DNA of 64,000 bases. Source: Aldehydirespirator sp963667505. Lineage in GTDB: Bacteria; Actinomycetota; Acidimicrobiia; Acidimicrobiales; Aldehydirespiratoraceae. Below, in pieces: positions 8,363 to 17,173 of the stretch (its first letter is position 1; each line of letters opens with the position of its first letter). Made by a program: the position numbers and the translations under genes. The stretch spans positions 2,232,001 through 2,296,000 of the forward strand of contig OY763490.2 of NCBI GenBank assembly GCA_963667505.2, read 5' to 3'. The notes below the pieces were generated by a model, which was given only the letters and a program-made list of their open reading frames with translations, did not search any database and was not told the origin of the DNA.

Positions 8363-9397
8363 ATGGACACCGCCTGGGACACGTCCTGGATCGACAACGA
8401 GCATCCGGCTCTGCGGCGCTGCTGGCATCCGGTGGCCCGCAGTGCCGACGTCGGCGACGACGGGCCGGTGGCGGTGGACCTGCTGGGCCAGCGCTGGTGC
8501 CTGGTGCGCCTGGGCGGCGAACTGGCCGCGCTGCGCGACCCCTGCCCCCACCGCTACTCGCCGCTGAGCGCGGGGACCGTCGTGGGCGACACGCTGCGCT
8601 GCGCCTACCACGGCTTGCGGTTCGCGGCCGACGGCACCTGCGTCGAGATACCGGCGGTCGATCCCGACCTGCCCATACCGGCCCGAGCCTGCGCCACGGC
8701 CGCCGCGGGCGTGGCTGAGTCGCTGGACCTGGTGTGGCTGGCCCCGGAGGACCCCATCGCGCCGCTGCCGGAGGTCCCCGAGCACAGCGACCCAAGCTTC
8801 GTGAACTGCCCGCTGCCGCCGTCGGACTGGAACGCGGGCGCGGCCCAGATGGCCGACAACTTCCTGGACCTGGGCCATCTGCCGTTCGTTCACCTCGACA
8901 CCTTCGGAGACGAGGACGACAAGCTGGTGCGGGACTACAAGATGGAACGCGACGGCTGGCGCTTCACCGCAAGCCACCGCCACTTCACGAAGGCGCTGGA
9001 CGACTCGATGGGCGCCGACGGCGACTACAAGGTGGTGGAGCGCGAGCTGCTGTTCGTCTTCACCGCCCCCCACCACGTGTACCTGCGGATCGGCTACCCG
9101 GAGATGGTCCTGACCATCAGCTTCTGCCACCAGCCGGTGGACGCGGCCACCACCCGGCTCTACTGCACCGACTACCGCAATGACATCGATGATGAGCCCG
9201 GCCCCATCGCCGCGGCGGTCGCCTTCCAGCAGGCGGTCGCCGCGGAGGACAAGACGCTGCTGGAGCGGATCCACACCAAGGCCGTGCCACTGTCCGCCGG
9301 AGCCGAGTACCACTCCAAGGCCGACCGCATCACGCTGGAGATGCGACGAATGCTCGCCGGCCTGGTCGCCGAGGCAGGCGCTGAAGTAGCCAGCTAG
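8363..9397 (+). CDS. Rieske non-haem iron oxygenase (VanA-like terminal oxygenase)
   Basis: 344 residues. The Rieske [2Fe-2S] site is complete: C61-x-H63 and C80-x2-H83 (CPHR and CAYH). The catalytic domain carries N166, D169, H172 and H177 in ADNFLDLGHLPFVH, the mononuclear iron site plus bridging Asp of the vanillate O-demethylase/PobA-type family. Such enzymes typically remove O- or N-methyl groups from aromatic or heterocyclic substrates. No ferredoxin reductase gene is adjacent, so electrons must come from an unlinked partner. Placement after two deaminase-type amidohydrolases suggests a methylated N-heterocycle or aromatic amine as substrate (inference). Confidence 0.88.
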   Translation: MDTAWDTSWIDNEHPALRRCWHPVARSADVGDDGPVAVDLLGQRWCLVRLGGELAALRDPCPHRYSPLSAGTVVGDTLRCAYHGLRFAADGTCVEIPAVDPDLPIPARACATAAAGVAESLDLVWLAPEDPIAPLPEVPEHSDPSFVNCPLPPSDWNAGAAQMADNFLDLGHLPFVHLDTFGDEDDKLVRDYKMERDGWRFTASHRHFTKALDDSMGADGDYKVVERELLFVFTAPHHVYLRIGYPEMVLTISFCHQPVDAATTRLYCTDYRNDIDDEPGPIAAAVAFQQAVAAEDKTLLERIHTKAVPLSAGAEYHSKADRITLEMRRMLAGLVAEAGAEVAS

Positions 9398-9533
9398 CGC
9401 GGTTGGCCGAATCCGGCGTATGGATGAGTTTGCAATTGTGCGCCGTTACCAAGTAGCCTTCTTCAGTCGGTCACGACGCTGCGCGCGTTGTCCGGCCGCA
9501 TTCCAACCAACAACTCCAACCGACGGAGGCAAG

Positions 9534-10907
9534 ATGCACACTTTGAGGTACAAGGTCACGATCGTTGCGGCCTTGGCCGCGATGATAGCTCTGGTTCCAC
9601 TCCCGGGGGTAGCGGGTGCCGCAGGGCATGCCCCAGACTGTGACCCGCCCCCCACCCCGGCAGTGGGGGCTACAGAGTTAGCGTCCGGCACGTCCATGAC
9701 GAGGGGAGAGGAGATCAGTTCTCCGAACGGCAATCAAGTGCTCCGGTTCGAAGACAGCGGTCAGCTCACCTTCAGCCAGGGAGGCAAGATCGTATGGATC
9801 GCCGGCACCAAGGGCACCGACGCAGCCCGTGTCGGAGCCGTAGGCGACCGGGTGGCCATGCAGAGCAACGGGAACTTGGTCCTGTCGCGACAGCTGTCCA
9901 AGATCAGGGCCGTTCTGTGGGAGTCCGGCACGGCCGGTTCGTCCGGCGCGTCCCTGTGGGTCCAGGATGACGGCCGGGCCGTCATCCGCGTCGGGAAGGA
10001 CGGCCCGGAGCTGTGGTCGATCGGCTCGGTCCACGTGATGCCTGACTACCCGCCCGTGCCCTCGGCGGTCGAGCTCTATCCGACCGAGAAGTTGGTGCCT
10101 GGCGAGTACGTCGACTCGCCCAACGGCGACCATCGGCTCATGCTCTACGCGGACGGCAACCTGACCCTGCGCAGCCGAGGAACGACAGTGTGGGACTCGG
10201 GAACCGCCGGCGAAGGTGACGTCGCCGAACTGCAGCGCGACGGCAACCTGGTGATTCGCACCGGCGGAACGTTGGAAGCGGTATGGAACTCTGAAACCGA
10301 CGGTTCCCCGGGTGCCGTGTTGAGAGTGCAAGACGACGGCCGAGTCGTGATCCGTGAGGCCATGTGGGACTTGTCGCCCGGCAAGCCGCCCATGATCGTC
10401 GGATACGGCAAGGAGCTGTGGGCGGTCGGCGCGCCGATCGTGCGCTACAACAGCCTCGGGCCGGACACGGTGCTTGATCCCGGAGACTCGGCGTACTCGC
10501 CCGACGGCTGCCAACGTCTCACCCTTCAGCCCAACGGCAATCTCGAGCTACGGCGATGGACGGACGAGGCTCAGAGCTACAACGTCCTTCTATGGGAATC
10601 CCGGACCGCCTATAGCCGAGCCGGCGACTATTACGCCCGCACTGAGTTGCTGATAATGCAGCGCGACGGCAATCTGGTGCAGTATCAGGTTGTTTCAGGC
10701 CATCCAACACGTTTCTCCGCTATCTGGCATGCCGGAACCCACGGCAACGCGGGTGCTTTCCTGGCCATCCAGAACGACGGTCGAATCGCCATCCGTGGGG
10801 CTGACGGCTCGGAGTTGTGGTCCGCCGGCATGAAGAAGGGAACAGAACTCTGGTCCATGCGCGTTCCCGTCGGCGACGGCTCGATCCTCTACTGGCCTGC
10901 GGACTAA
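9534..10907 (+). CDS. Secreted bulb-type (D-mannose-binding) lectin repeat protein
   Basis: 457 residues with a Sec signal peptide (MHTLRYKVTIVAALAAM then a hydrophobic core ending about GVAGAAG). The mature part is a chain of B-lectin modules: SPNG...L boxes (SSPNGNQVLRF, DSPNGDHRLML, YSPDGCQRLTL), each followed by QxDGNLVxx-like mannose-pocket strands (MQSNGNLVLSR, LQRDGNLVIRT, LQPNGNLELRR, MQRDGNLVQYQ), WxSGTAG turns and VQDDGRxVIR strands ending ELWS. Three repeats are evident. There is no anchor, so it is probably secreted. ATG 9534 follows GGAGG; an earlier in-frame start adds a Cys/Arg-rich segment that spoils the signal peptide. Possible roles are adhesion or bacteriocin-like activity. 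Confidence 0.88.
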   Translation: MHTLRYKVTIVAALAAMIALVPLPGVAGAAGHAPDCDPPPTPAVGATELASGTSMTRGEEISSPNGNQVLRFEDSGQLTFSQGGKIVWIAGTKGTDAARVGAVGDRVAMQSNGNLVLSRQLSKIRAVLWESGTAGSSGASLWVQDDGRAVIRVGKDGPELWSIGSVHVMPDYPPVPSAVELYPTEKLVPGEYVDSPNGDHRLMLYADGNLTLRSRGTTVWDSGTAGEGDVAELQRDGNLVIRTGGTLEAVWNSETDGSPGAVLRVQDDGRVVIREAMWDLSPGKPPMIVGYGKELWAVGAPIVRYNSLGPDTVLDPGDSAYSPDGCQRLTLQPNGNLELRRWTDEAQSYNVLLWESRTAYSRAGDYYARTELLIMQRDGNLVQYQVVSGHPTRFSAIWHAGTHGNAGAFLAIQNDGRIAIRGADGSELWSAGMKKGTELWSMRVPVGDGSILYWPAD

Positions 10908-11376
10908 GGGAGAGACCACCCACCGAATACGGTGGTAGGCCGATGCATTTAGAAGAGCCTCATCGTTAATCGACGATCAGGAGTTGTCAGAGATTCTCGC
11001 AGGGGGCCACGGCAGGCAGCCGTGGTCCCCTGCGAGAATCGCGTTATCTCCGAACCTCTTGAGAATGCGGCCAGCGAGTCGTCACAGAACCTTGACGCCG
11101 GTGGCCGTACCGTTGTTTCCCCCCGGTCCTCCCCGGCACCACCCCAAGGCCGAGGTGCACCTTTCGAGCACCGCCTTGAGCACCGCCTTCAGCAAGTGTG
11201 CCGGAGTGTTCGCTGACCGAGTAGTCCGAAGCGGGCTCGGGGCGAGCCACAAGTTCCTCGCGATGGAATCGGCCGCAGCTGCCGATCAGCGCGACGAGAG
11301 TTGCCGCGTCCGACTAGGAAGGCGCTGGAGAAGGCCTGGAGGCTGAGCCCGTCCCGAGCAACTCGGAGGTCTCCGG
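10908..11376. other. 469-bp intergenic region with no recognised gene
   Basis: Apart from the hairpin at 10992-11040 and a short direct repeat (GAGCACCGCCTT, twice near 11170), I see no gene here. Short open frames on both strands lack recognisable similarity and ribosome-binding sites. It separates the rightward lectin gene from the leftward ABC ATPase gene, so it is a convergent 3' region. Confidence 0.6.
10992..11040. terminator. 22-bp stem, 5-nt loop hairpin downstream of the lectin gene
   Basis: Bases 10992-11013 pair with 11019-11040 without interruption except a single G-U type position (11006/11026); the loop is AGGCA. The stem is GC-rich. No T-tract follows on either strand, so a classical rho-independent terminator is not proven; in GC-rich actinobacteria long stems without U-tracts often sit at convergent gene ends. 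It could instead be an attachment or regulatory RNA structure. Confidence 0.55.
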
Positions 11377-12492
11377 CTAGTGGACGCGGCGGAACGACGA
11401 TGTGCGCAGGCCGCTGTGGCGCAGGCGCACATCGTCGCCGACCGCGAATTGCGGCGCGCCGGTGGCCCGGCTGCGGAGCAGTTCCCCGTCGGCGCTCCGT
11501 ACGTAGTACATAGTGTCGTGTCCGAAGAACTCGACGTGGTCGACCACCGCGGCCGCGCCAGCGGACTTGCCCGGTATCTCGGACAGGATCCGAACGTCCT
11601 CGGGCCGGATGAGCACATCGACCGGGCCGCGCCCAGCGACCCGCAGCGGCAGGGGGCCAAGCATCGTGTGGGCCATGTCGCCCTCGGCACGGCCGGGCAG
11701 GATGTCGGCCTCGCCCACGAAGCCGGCGACCCAGCGGTCAACCGGATTCTCGTAGAGCACCGCAGGAGGCGCCTGCTGTATCACCGCGCCGTCGCGCATC
11801 ACGGCCACCTCGTCGCCCAGCACGAAGGCCTCGTCCTGGTCGTGGGTCACGAACACGCAGGTGACTGCGAGCTCGCGCAGCAGGGCCGCGACCTCCGCCC
11901 GGACGTCGACCCGGAGTGTTGTGTCGAGGCTCGAGAAGGGCTCGTCCAACAGCAGCACCGACGGCCGGGGCGCCAACGCACGGGCCAGCGCCACCCGCTG
12001 CTGCTGCCCGCCCGACAGCGATCCCGGCAACCGGTCGGCCAGTTCGGGGATCCCCACCAGGTCGAGCAGACCAAGAACTCGATCCGAGGCGCGACGGGGC
12101 AGGAACCGGCTGCGGGGCCGCTCGGAGCGGGGCAGGCCGAAGGCCACGTTGGCGGCCACGCTGAGATGCGGGAACAGCGACCAGTCCTGGAACACCATGC
12201 CGACCCCCCGGGCCTCGGCGACCACATGGACGCCGGCGCCAGCCACCACTCTCTCGCCCAGCGCGACGGTGCCCGAGTCGATTCGCTGCAGCCCAGACAA
12301 CACGCGCAGCAGCGTCGTCTTGCCGCAGCCGCTCGGCCCGAGAATGGCCAGCGTGCATCCCGGTGCCGCGGCGACCGACGCCTCCCGCAGCACCGGCGCT
12401 CCGCCTAGGGCGACGCTGATGTTCTCGACCCGGATCCCCCGGCCGGTTCCGTCCCCCCCGACGGCCGATTCCGAGCCGTTGCCGTCAAGCAC
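11377..12492 (-). CDS. ABC transporter ATP-binding protein with TOBE-like C-terminus (FbpC/PotA type)
   Basis: 371 residues. Walker A GPSGCGKTT (about residues 52-60), Q-loop VFQDWSLFPHL, signature LSGGQQQRVALARAL, Walker B VLLLDEPFSSLD and H-loop FVTHDQDEAF are all intact. The regulatory C-terminal domain (DVLIRPEDVRIL, then VVDHVEFFGHDTMYYV) resembles ferric iron, thiamine or polyamine importer ATPases. It appears without permease or binding-protein neighbours, so its partners must be encoded elsewhere or it is an orphan. The start is GTG 12492; an in-frame region upstream is absent. Confidence 0.85.
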   Translation of the reverse strand: MLDGNGSESAVGGDGTGRGIRVENISVALGGAPVLREASVAAAPGCTLAILGPSGCGKTTLLRVLSGLQRIDSGTVALGERVVAGAGVHVVAEARGVGMVFQDWSLFPHLSVAANVAFGLPRSERPRSRFLPRRASDRVLGLLDLVGIPELADRLPGSLSGGQQQRVALARALAPRPSVLLLDEPFSSLDTTLRVDVRAEVAALLRELAVTCVFVTHDQDEAFVLGDEVAVMRDGAVIQQAPPAVLYENPVDRWVAGFVGEADILPGRAEGDMAHTMLGPLPLRVAGRGPVDVLIRPEDVRILSEIPGKSAGAAAVVDHVEFFGHDTMYYVRSADGELLRSRATGAPQFAVGDDVRLRHSGLRTSSFRRVH

Positions 12493-12554
12493 GCCTCATA
12501 CCGTAACGCCGGTAGTCCTCACCCCGTCAACCGCGGCACCTCTCGAGGCATCCC

Positions 12555-14738
12555 CTACGGCGCGGCTTCAGCGAAGGCCAGCATTGCGGGAAGAGGCTCG
12601 GCGTGCACGACGCACACCCGCTTCGTGGCCCTGGTCAGCGCCACGTACAGGGAGCGCACCCCCTGACGCTCCTCGGCGAGGATGCGAGCCGGCTCGAGGA
12701 CCACTGCGGCATCCACCTCGAGACCCTTCACCAGCCGCACCGGCACGAGGGTCACCTGATGGTCCAAGCCCGTTCGACCCGGTCCTCCGATGGCCACCTC
12801 CCGCCGCAACAGGCCGGTCAGCACAGGCCGGTGGAGCGAGTCGGGGACGATGACAGCCACATTGCCCTCGCCGACGGCGCGGCGCTCCTCGGCGATGACC
12901 TCGGCGAGCGAATCGACCAGCAACGCCTCGCCGTCCGCCGTCGGGGCGTCGCCTTCAGCCGACGCGCAGCCCACGATGCGAGGCTCGTCGCCTTCGGTCC
13001 GCACCGTCTCAGGCGGCACCGCGCCCGGCGCGGCGTGGGGCAGCACCCGGCCGGCCAAGGCCATGGCGGGCGCCGGGATGCGGTAGCCCACCGTCAGCTC
13101 AACCCGTCGAGGCGGACGCCGGTCGGGAAGCCCCTCCAGCACCGATTCCCAGTCCTCGTGGGCCCACGAGCCGGTGGCCTGCGCGATGTCGCCGACCACG
13201 GTCATCGAACCGTTGAGGCTGCGCCTGGCGATCATGCGAAGCTCCATCGGCGACAGGTCCTGGGCCTCGTCCACCACGATGTGGCCGTAGGTCAGCACGG
13301 TGTCCTCCTCCCGGTGGCCGGGCCGGTATCCGAGCAGCGCCCTGGCCTCGTCGAGCACCGGGACATCCTGGACCGACCACGTCGTCTCGGAGGCGTGCCC
13401 GGCCCGCGGACGGTGGAGCAACGCGATCTCGTCATCGTCGAAGCGGCCGGCCGCGGCCGAGCGCAGCAGCGCCCTGGACCCGTAGAGATCGTTGACGAGA
13501 TGGGCGGGGGTGAGCACTGGCCACATCCACTCGAGCGCCTCTCTCACCTCCAGAAGCCCCGAGAGCCGCTCCCTCAGTTCCGGCGCGTCCGCGGGCCGGC
13601 GAGAACTGCGGGCCAAGGCTTCATAGAAGGCGTCTTCGACCAGCCTGCGGCCCGCGTTGTGCTTGCGGACCCGGCGAGCCACATCGGCCACGATCCGCTC
13701 GGACTGCTCCGCGGTGATGTGCAGGCGCTGCAGATCGAGACCGAGCGTCAGGTCGTGGCGCAGCGAACGGCGACGGTCGCGCACTGCCCGGCGCAGCACT
13801 CCCGCCATGCGGGGATCGCCCTTGACCCTTGCCGTCGCCTCGTCGTCGAGGCCCCCCACCCTCACCGCCGGGCTCAGCAGATCGCCGAGGACGGCCTGCT
13901 CGACGCCGGCCTCCCCCAGCGACGGCAGCACCTGCTCGATGTAGGCGAGGAAGAGCCGGTTCGGGCCCACCACCAGCACGCCCTGGCTCTCCAACGGGAA
14001 TCGGTGGGTGTACAGCAGGTAGGCGGCCCGGTGCAGGGCCACCACCGTCTTGCCCGTGCCGGGGCCTCCCTGCACCACCAGCACCCCGGGCAGGTCGGAG
14101 CGAATGACCCTGTCCTGCTCCGCCTGGATCGTGGCCACGATGTCGCCCAGCCGCCCGGTGCGGGCCGCCTCGAGCGACGCCATCAGCGCGCCGGATCTGC
14201 GGCCGTCGCTGCCGTCGAGGCCGCTGGTAGCCCTCTGGCCGTGACCGAGGCCCGCTCCATCGAGGTCGGCGTCGGCGATGTCGATGCCGATGGCGGCCCG
14301 GTCGCCGAAGCGCTCGTCCTCAATGCCCAGCAAGGCGCTGCCCCGGGAAGCGAAGTGACGGCGGCGCTGAAGCCCGAGCGGCTCACGGCCGGTGGCCCGG
14401 TAGAAGGGCTCGGCCACCGGCGCCCGCCAGTCCACCAGGATCGGATCGTGGTCGGCGTCCCACAGGCCCACCCGGCCGATGTAGTAGCGCTCCGGAGTCT
14501 GGGCCGGGTCGATGCGGCCGAACACCAGCGACCGGTCGCCGATGTCTAGCCTGGTCAGCCGGGCCAGGGCCGCCTCGAGCATGGCCTCACGCTCCACCCG
14601 AGCCTGCATGGTCCCGCCCCGGCCCGCCCGGAACACCGACATGGCCATCGACGCCCGTTCCCGGGCGGTGTCGAGGCAGGCGTGAGCGAGGTCGAAATAG
14701 GCCTGCTCGGCCTCCAGGTCGGGATGGCGACTGGTCAA
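12555..14738 (-). CDS. helD: HelD-like superfamily 1 helicase (RNA polymerase recycling factor)
   Basis: 727 residues beginning at a TTG. An N-terminal coiled coil (residues 1-60, HPDLEAEQAYFDLAHACLD) precedes the domain with RYYIGRVGLWD and DPILVDWRAPVAEPFY, a signature of HelD proteins. Walker A is GGPGTGKT at 224-231, Walker B is VVDEAQDLS, followed by GSMTVVGDIAQATG and the C-terminal SF1 motif LYVALTRATKRVCVV. HelD proteins bind stalled RNA polymerase and eject nucleic acid. It is divergently transcribed from the patatin gene. Length and arrangement match actinobacterial HelD. Confidence 0.85.
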   Translation of the reverse strand: MTSRHPDLEAEQAYFDLAHACLDTARERASMAMSVFRAGRGGTMQARVEREAMLEAALARLTRLDIGDRSLVFGRIDPAQTPERYYIGRVGLWDADHDPILVDWRAPVAEPFYRATGREPLGLQRRRHFASRGSALLGIEDERFGDRAAIGIDIADADLDGAGLGHGQRATSGLDGSDGRRSGALMASLEAARTGRLGDIVATIQAEQDRVIRSDLPGVLVVQGGPGTGKTVVALHRAAYLLYTHRFPLESQGVLVVGPNRLFLAYIEQVLPSLGEAGVEQAVLGDLLSPAVRVGGLDDEATARVKGDPRMAGVLRRAVRDRRRSLRHDLTLGLDLQRLHITAEQSERIVADVARRVRKHNAGRRLVEDAFYEALARSSRRPADAPELRERLSGLLEVREALEWMWPVLTPAHLVNDLYGSRALLRSAAAGRFDDDEIALLHRPRAGHASETTWSVQDVPVLDEARALLGYRPGHREEDTVLTYGHIVVDEAQDLSPMELRMIARRSLNGSMTVVGDIAQATGSWAHEDWESVLEGLPDRRPPRRVELTVGYRIPAPAMALAGRVLPHAAPGAVPPETVRTEGDEPRIVGCASAEGDAPTADGEALLVDSLAEVIAEERRAVGEGNVAVIVPDSLHRPVLTGLLRREVAIGGPGRTGLDHQVTLVPVRLVKGLEVDAAVVLEPARILAEERQGVRSLYVALTRATKRVCVVHAEPLPAMLAFAEAAP

Positions 14739-14854
14739 GGCGGAACCGCGATCGGAAACGGGGCCGCCGGATCGGCCGAGCAGCGGCGGGCCGCTAAGGA
14801 CCGATCCGGCGCTTCGGGGGAACTGTTGAGCCTATCGCCCGTATCCTCGGCTGC

Positions 14855-16099
14855 ATGGATGGAAGCGAGTCGGCCCCGGTGCCCGACGACGACGGAGTTG
14901 GAGCAGACGACCTCGGCCCGACGTCCCGCGCTGCGGTGTCGGTGGCGCTGGTCCTGAGCGCCGGCGGGGCGGCCGCCGAGGCGTGGCACGCGGGCACGGT
15001 CCGGGCGCTGCACGAGGTCGCCGGCTGGGACGCCCGTGGCGCGGACCTGATCGTGGGCACCTCGGCGGGCAGCATCTCCGGGCTGTGCCTGCGAGCCGGC
15101 ATCCCTCCGGCCGACCTTGACGCCCGCCTGCGGGGGGATCCCATTAGCGACGAGGGCCGAGCTCTCATAGACCGGGTGGTGACTCCCTACAGCGAGGGTC
15201 GCAGCGAGCGGGACTGGTACGAGCACGGGATCCAGTCGCCGACTCTGGCAGCCCGGGCTCTTTGGCCTCCCTGGGAGGCTCGGCCGCTGCACGCCGCTGT
15301 GGGGCTGCTGCCCCGGGGCACGCGCACCACCGAGGCCCTTCAGCGGCGCCTGGAAGAACTCCATCCCGAGCCGTGGCCCGAGCAGCGATTCTGGGCGACG
15401 GCGGTGCGGCTGTCCGACGGCGAGCGGGTGGTGTTCGGGCGCGACGATGTGGAGGTCACCGCAGCAGAGGCGGTCCGGGCCAGTTGCGCGGTCCCGACGC
15501 GCTACGAGCCGGTCACGGTGGCCGGCAGGCGCTACGTCGACGGCGGCGTCCACTCCTACACCAACGCCGACCTGGCCGGACCGCCGGCCTTCGACCTGGT
15601 CGTCGTGTCGTCGGTGATGAGCGGCACGCCCGGCTGGTCGAGGGTGCGCGGCGCCCTATCGGAGGCGTGGACGCACGCGGCGAGCGGGATCGGGCTCGGC
15701 GGCCGCCAAGCACCCCGTGACCGGGCCTGGTGGTCCGACGCCCTGGAGAGCGCCTGGGACGACGGCCGGGCGTTGAGAGCGGCCCGTCGCCACTGGGTGG
15801 ACGACACTCTGCGGGAGGAGGTGGGTGGACTGCGCAACCGCGGTGTATCGGTGCTCGTCGTGCAACCCGATCCCGAGACGGTGGAGTTGATCGACGCCGG
15901 AGTCGACGAGAGTCTCGGAGGGCCTGACGACGAGAGCCCCGGCAGCGCCGACGACATCGGACGGAGCGGGCCCGACGACGATCTCGGCCGGGCTCGAGCC
16001 ACGGCGATCGCGGATAGCGCCGCCGCCACCGTGCGCCGCCTGCTCGGCACCGGTCCGGGCAGGCGCTTCGCTGACATGCTGCACAGGGCATCAGCCTGA
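14855..16099 (+). CDS. Patatin-like phospholipase
   Basis: 414 residues. The Ser-Asp dyad is visible: nucleophile S70 in IVGTSAGSISG with the oxyanion segment VLSAGGAAAEAWHAGT upstream, and D229 in RYVDGGVHSYTNADL. Members hydrolyse acyl esters of phospholipids or neutral lipids. There is no signal peptide, so it is cytoplasmic or peripheral. The N-terminal 27 residues and the C-terminal Asp/Gly-rich stretch (about 345-385) are low complexity. It precedes hemE by 24 bp on the same strand, probably an incidental operon. Confidence 0.85.
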   Translation: MDGSESAPVPDDDGVGADDLGPTSRAAVSVALVLSAGGAAAEAWHAGTVRALHEVAGWDARGADLIVGTSAGSISGLCLRAGIPPADLDARLRGDPISDEGRALIDRVVTPYSEGRSERDWYEHGIQSPTLAARALWPPWEARPLHAAVGLLPRGTRTTEALQRRLEELHPEPWPEQRFWATAVRLSDGERVVFGRDDVEVTAAEAVRASCAVPTRYEPVTVAGRRYVDGGVHSYTNADLAGPPAFDLVVVSSVMSGTPGWSRVRGALSEAWTHAASGIGLGGRQAPRDRAWWSDALESAWDDGRALRAARRHWVDDTLREEVGGLRNRGVSVLVVQPDPETVELIDAGVDESLGGPDDESPGSADDIGRSGPDDDLGRARATAIADSAAATVRRLLGTGPGRRFADMLHRASA

Positions 16100-16123
16100 A
16101 CGAGGCCGGGGCCGCATCCGACT

Positions 16124-17173
16124 ATGAGCCAGGGACGCTTCGACGGCAGCGATTTCCTGCGTGCCTGCCGATGCGAACCTCACGAGCGGGTGCCGGTGTG
16201 GTTCATGCGCCAGGCCGGCAGGTCGCTGCCCGAGTACCGGGCCGTCAGGGGCGACGGATCGATTCTCGACGCGATCGGCGATCCCGACCGGGCGGTGGAG
16301 ATCACCCTGCAGCCGGTTCGCCGCTACGGGGTGGACGCGGCCATCCTCTTCAGCGACATCGTCGTGCCTGTGCACGCCGTCGGCTTCGGGGTGGAAGTAG
16401 TGCCCGGCACCGGGCCGGTGGTGCCGCGGCCCTTCGCCTCACGGCGCGACTTGGGCCGCCTCCGACTACTGGAGCCCGAGGACGACACTCCCTACGTCAC
16501 CGAGACGGTCCGTCGTCTGGCCGGCCTGCTCGACGTGCCCTTGATCGGCTTCGCAGGAGCGCCCTTCACGGTGGCGTCCTACCTGGTGGAGGGCGGCCCG
16601 TCCCGTCACCAGGAACGTACCAAGGCGATGATGGCCGGCGACCCGGCGCTGTGGCACGACCTGATGGGCCGCCTCGCCGACCTGGCCATCGCGTCGCTGC
16701 TGTCTCAGATCGAGGCGGGAGCGTCAGCGGTGCAGCTCTTCGACAGTTGGGCCGGGTCGCTGTCGCCCGACCAGTACCGCGCGGGCGTGGCGCCTCACTC
16801 GGCCCGGGTCCTCGCCGCCGTCGGAGAGACCGGAGTGCCCCGCATCCACTTCGGCGTGGGCACTGGGGAGCTCCTGGCACAGATGGCGGACTGCGGCGCC
16901 GAGGTGGTGGGGGTGGACTTCCGGGTGCCGATCGACGCGGCCCGGCGACGGGTCGGCCCCGGCCGGGCGCTGCAGGGCAATCTCGACCCGGCCATGGTCC
17001 TGGCCGGAGCCTCGGTCGCCTGCGAAGCGGCTCGGGAGGTGCTGGCGGCCAACGACGGGCACCCCGGTTTCGTGTTCAACCTCGGCCACGGAGTGCTGCC
17101 GGGCAGCGACCCCGACGTGTTGGCCCGAGTGGTGCGAGTCGTGCACGACGAGGGCACGGTCCGATCCGAGTGA
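16124..17173 (+). CDS. hemE: Uroporphyrinogen decarboxylase
   Basis: 349 residues, standard length. Converts uroporphyrinogen III to coproporphyrinogen III. The N-terminal RVPVWFMRQAGRSLPEYR is the family signature, holding the Arg that binds propionates; the catalytic Asp lies in AILFSDIVVPVHAVG; other conserved segments are GFAGAPFTVASYLVEGG, QLFDSWAGSLSP and the C-terminal GHGVLPGSDPD. The stop overlaps the next start (TGATG), coupling it to the protoporphyrinogen oxidase. No other haem genes are in the window. Confidence 0.95.
   Translation: MSQGRFDGSDFLRACRCEPHERVPVWFMRQAGRSLPEYRAVRGDGSILDAIGDPDRAVEITLQPVRRYGVDAAILFSDIVVPVHAVGFGVEVVPGTGPVVPRPFASRRDLGRLRLLEPEDDTPYVTETVRRLAGLLDVPLIGFAGAPFTVASYLVEGGPSRHQERTKAMMAGDPALWHDLMGRLADLAIASLLSQIEAGASAVQLFDSWAGSLSPDQYRAGVAPHSARVLAAVGETGVPRIHFGVGTGELLAQMADCGAEVVGVDFRVPIDAARRRVGPGRALQGNLDPAMVLAGASVACEAAREVLAANDGHPGFVFNLGHGVLPGSDPDVLARVVRVVHDEGTVRSE

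Noticed and set aside
10992..11040. Terminal inverted repeats of an insertion sequence
   Set aside because: The arms are only five bases apart, so no element lies between them, and no transposase is seen.
16171..17172. N-terminal extension of the protoporphyrinogen oxidase through hemE
   Set aside because: It is the +1 shadow of hemE, Arg/Pro/Gly-rich, and the FAD fold starts a few residues after the ATG at 17173.
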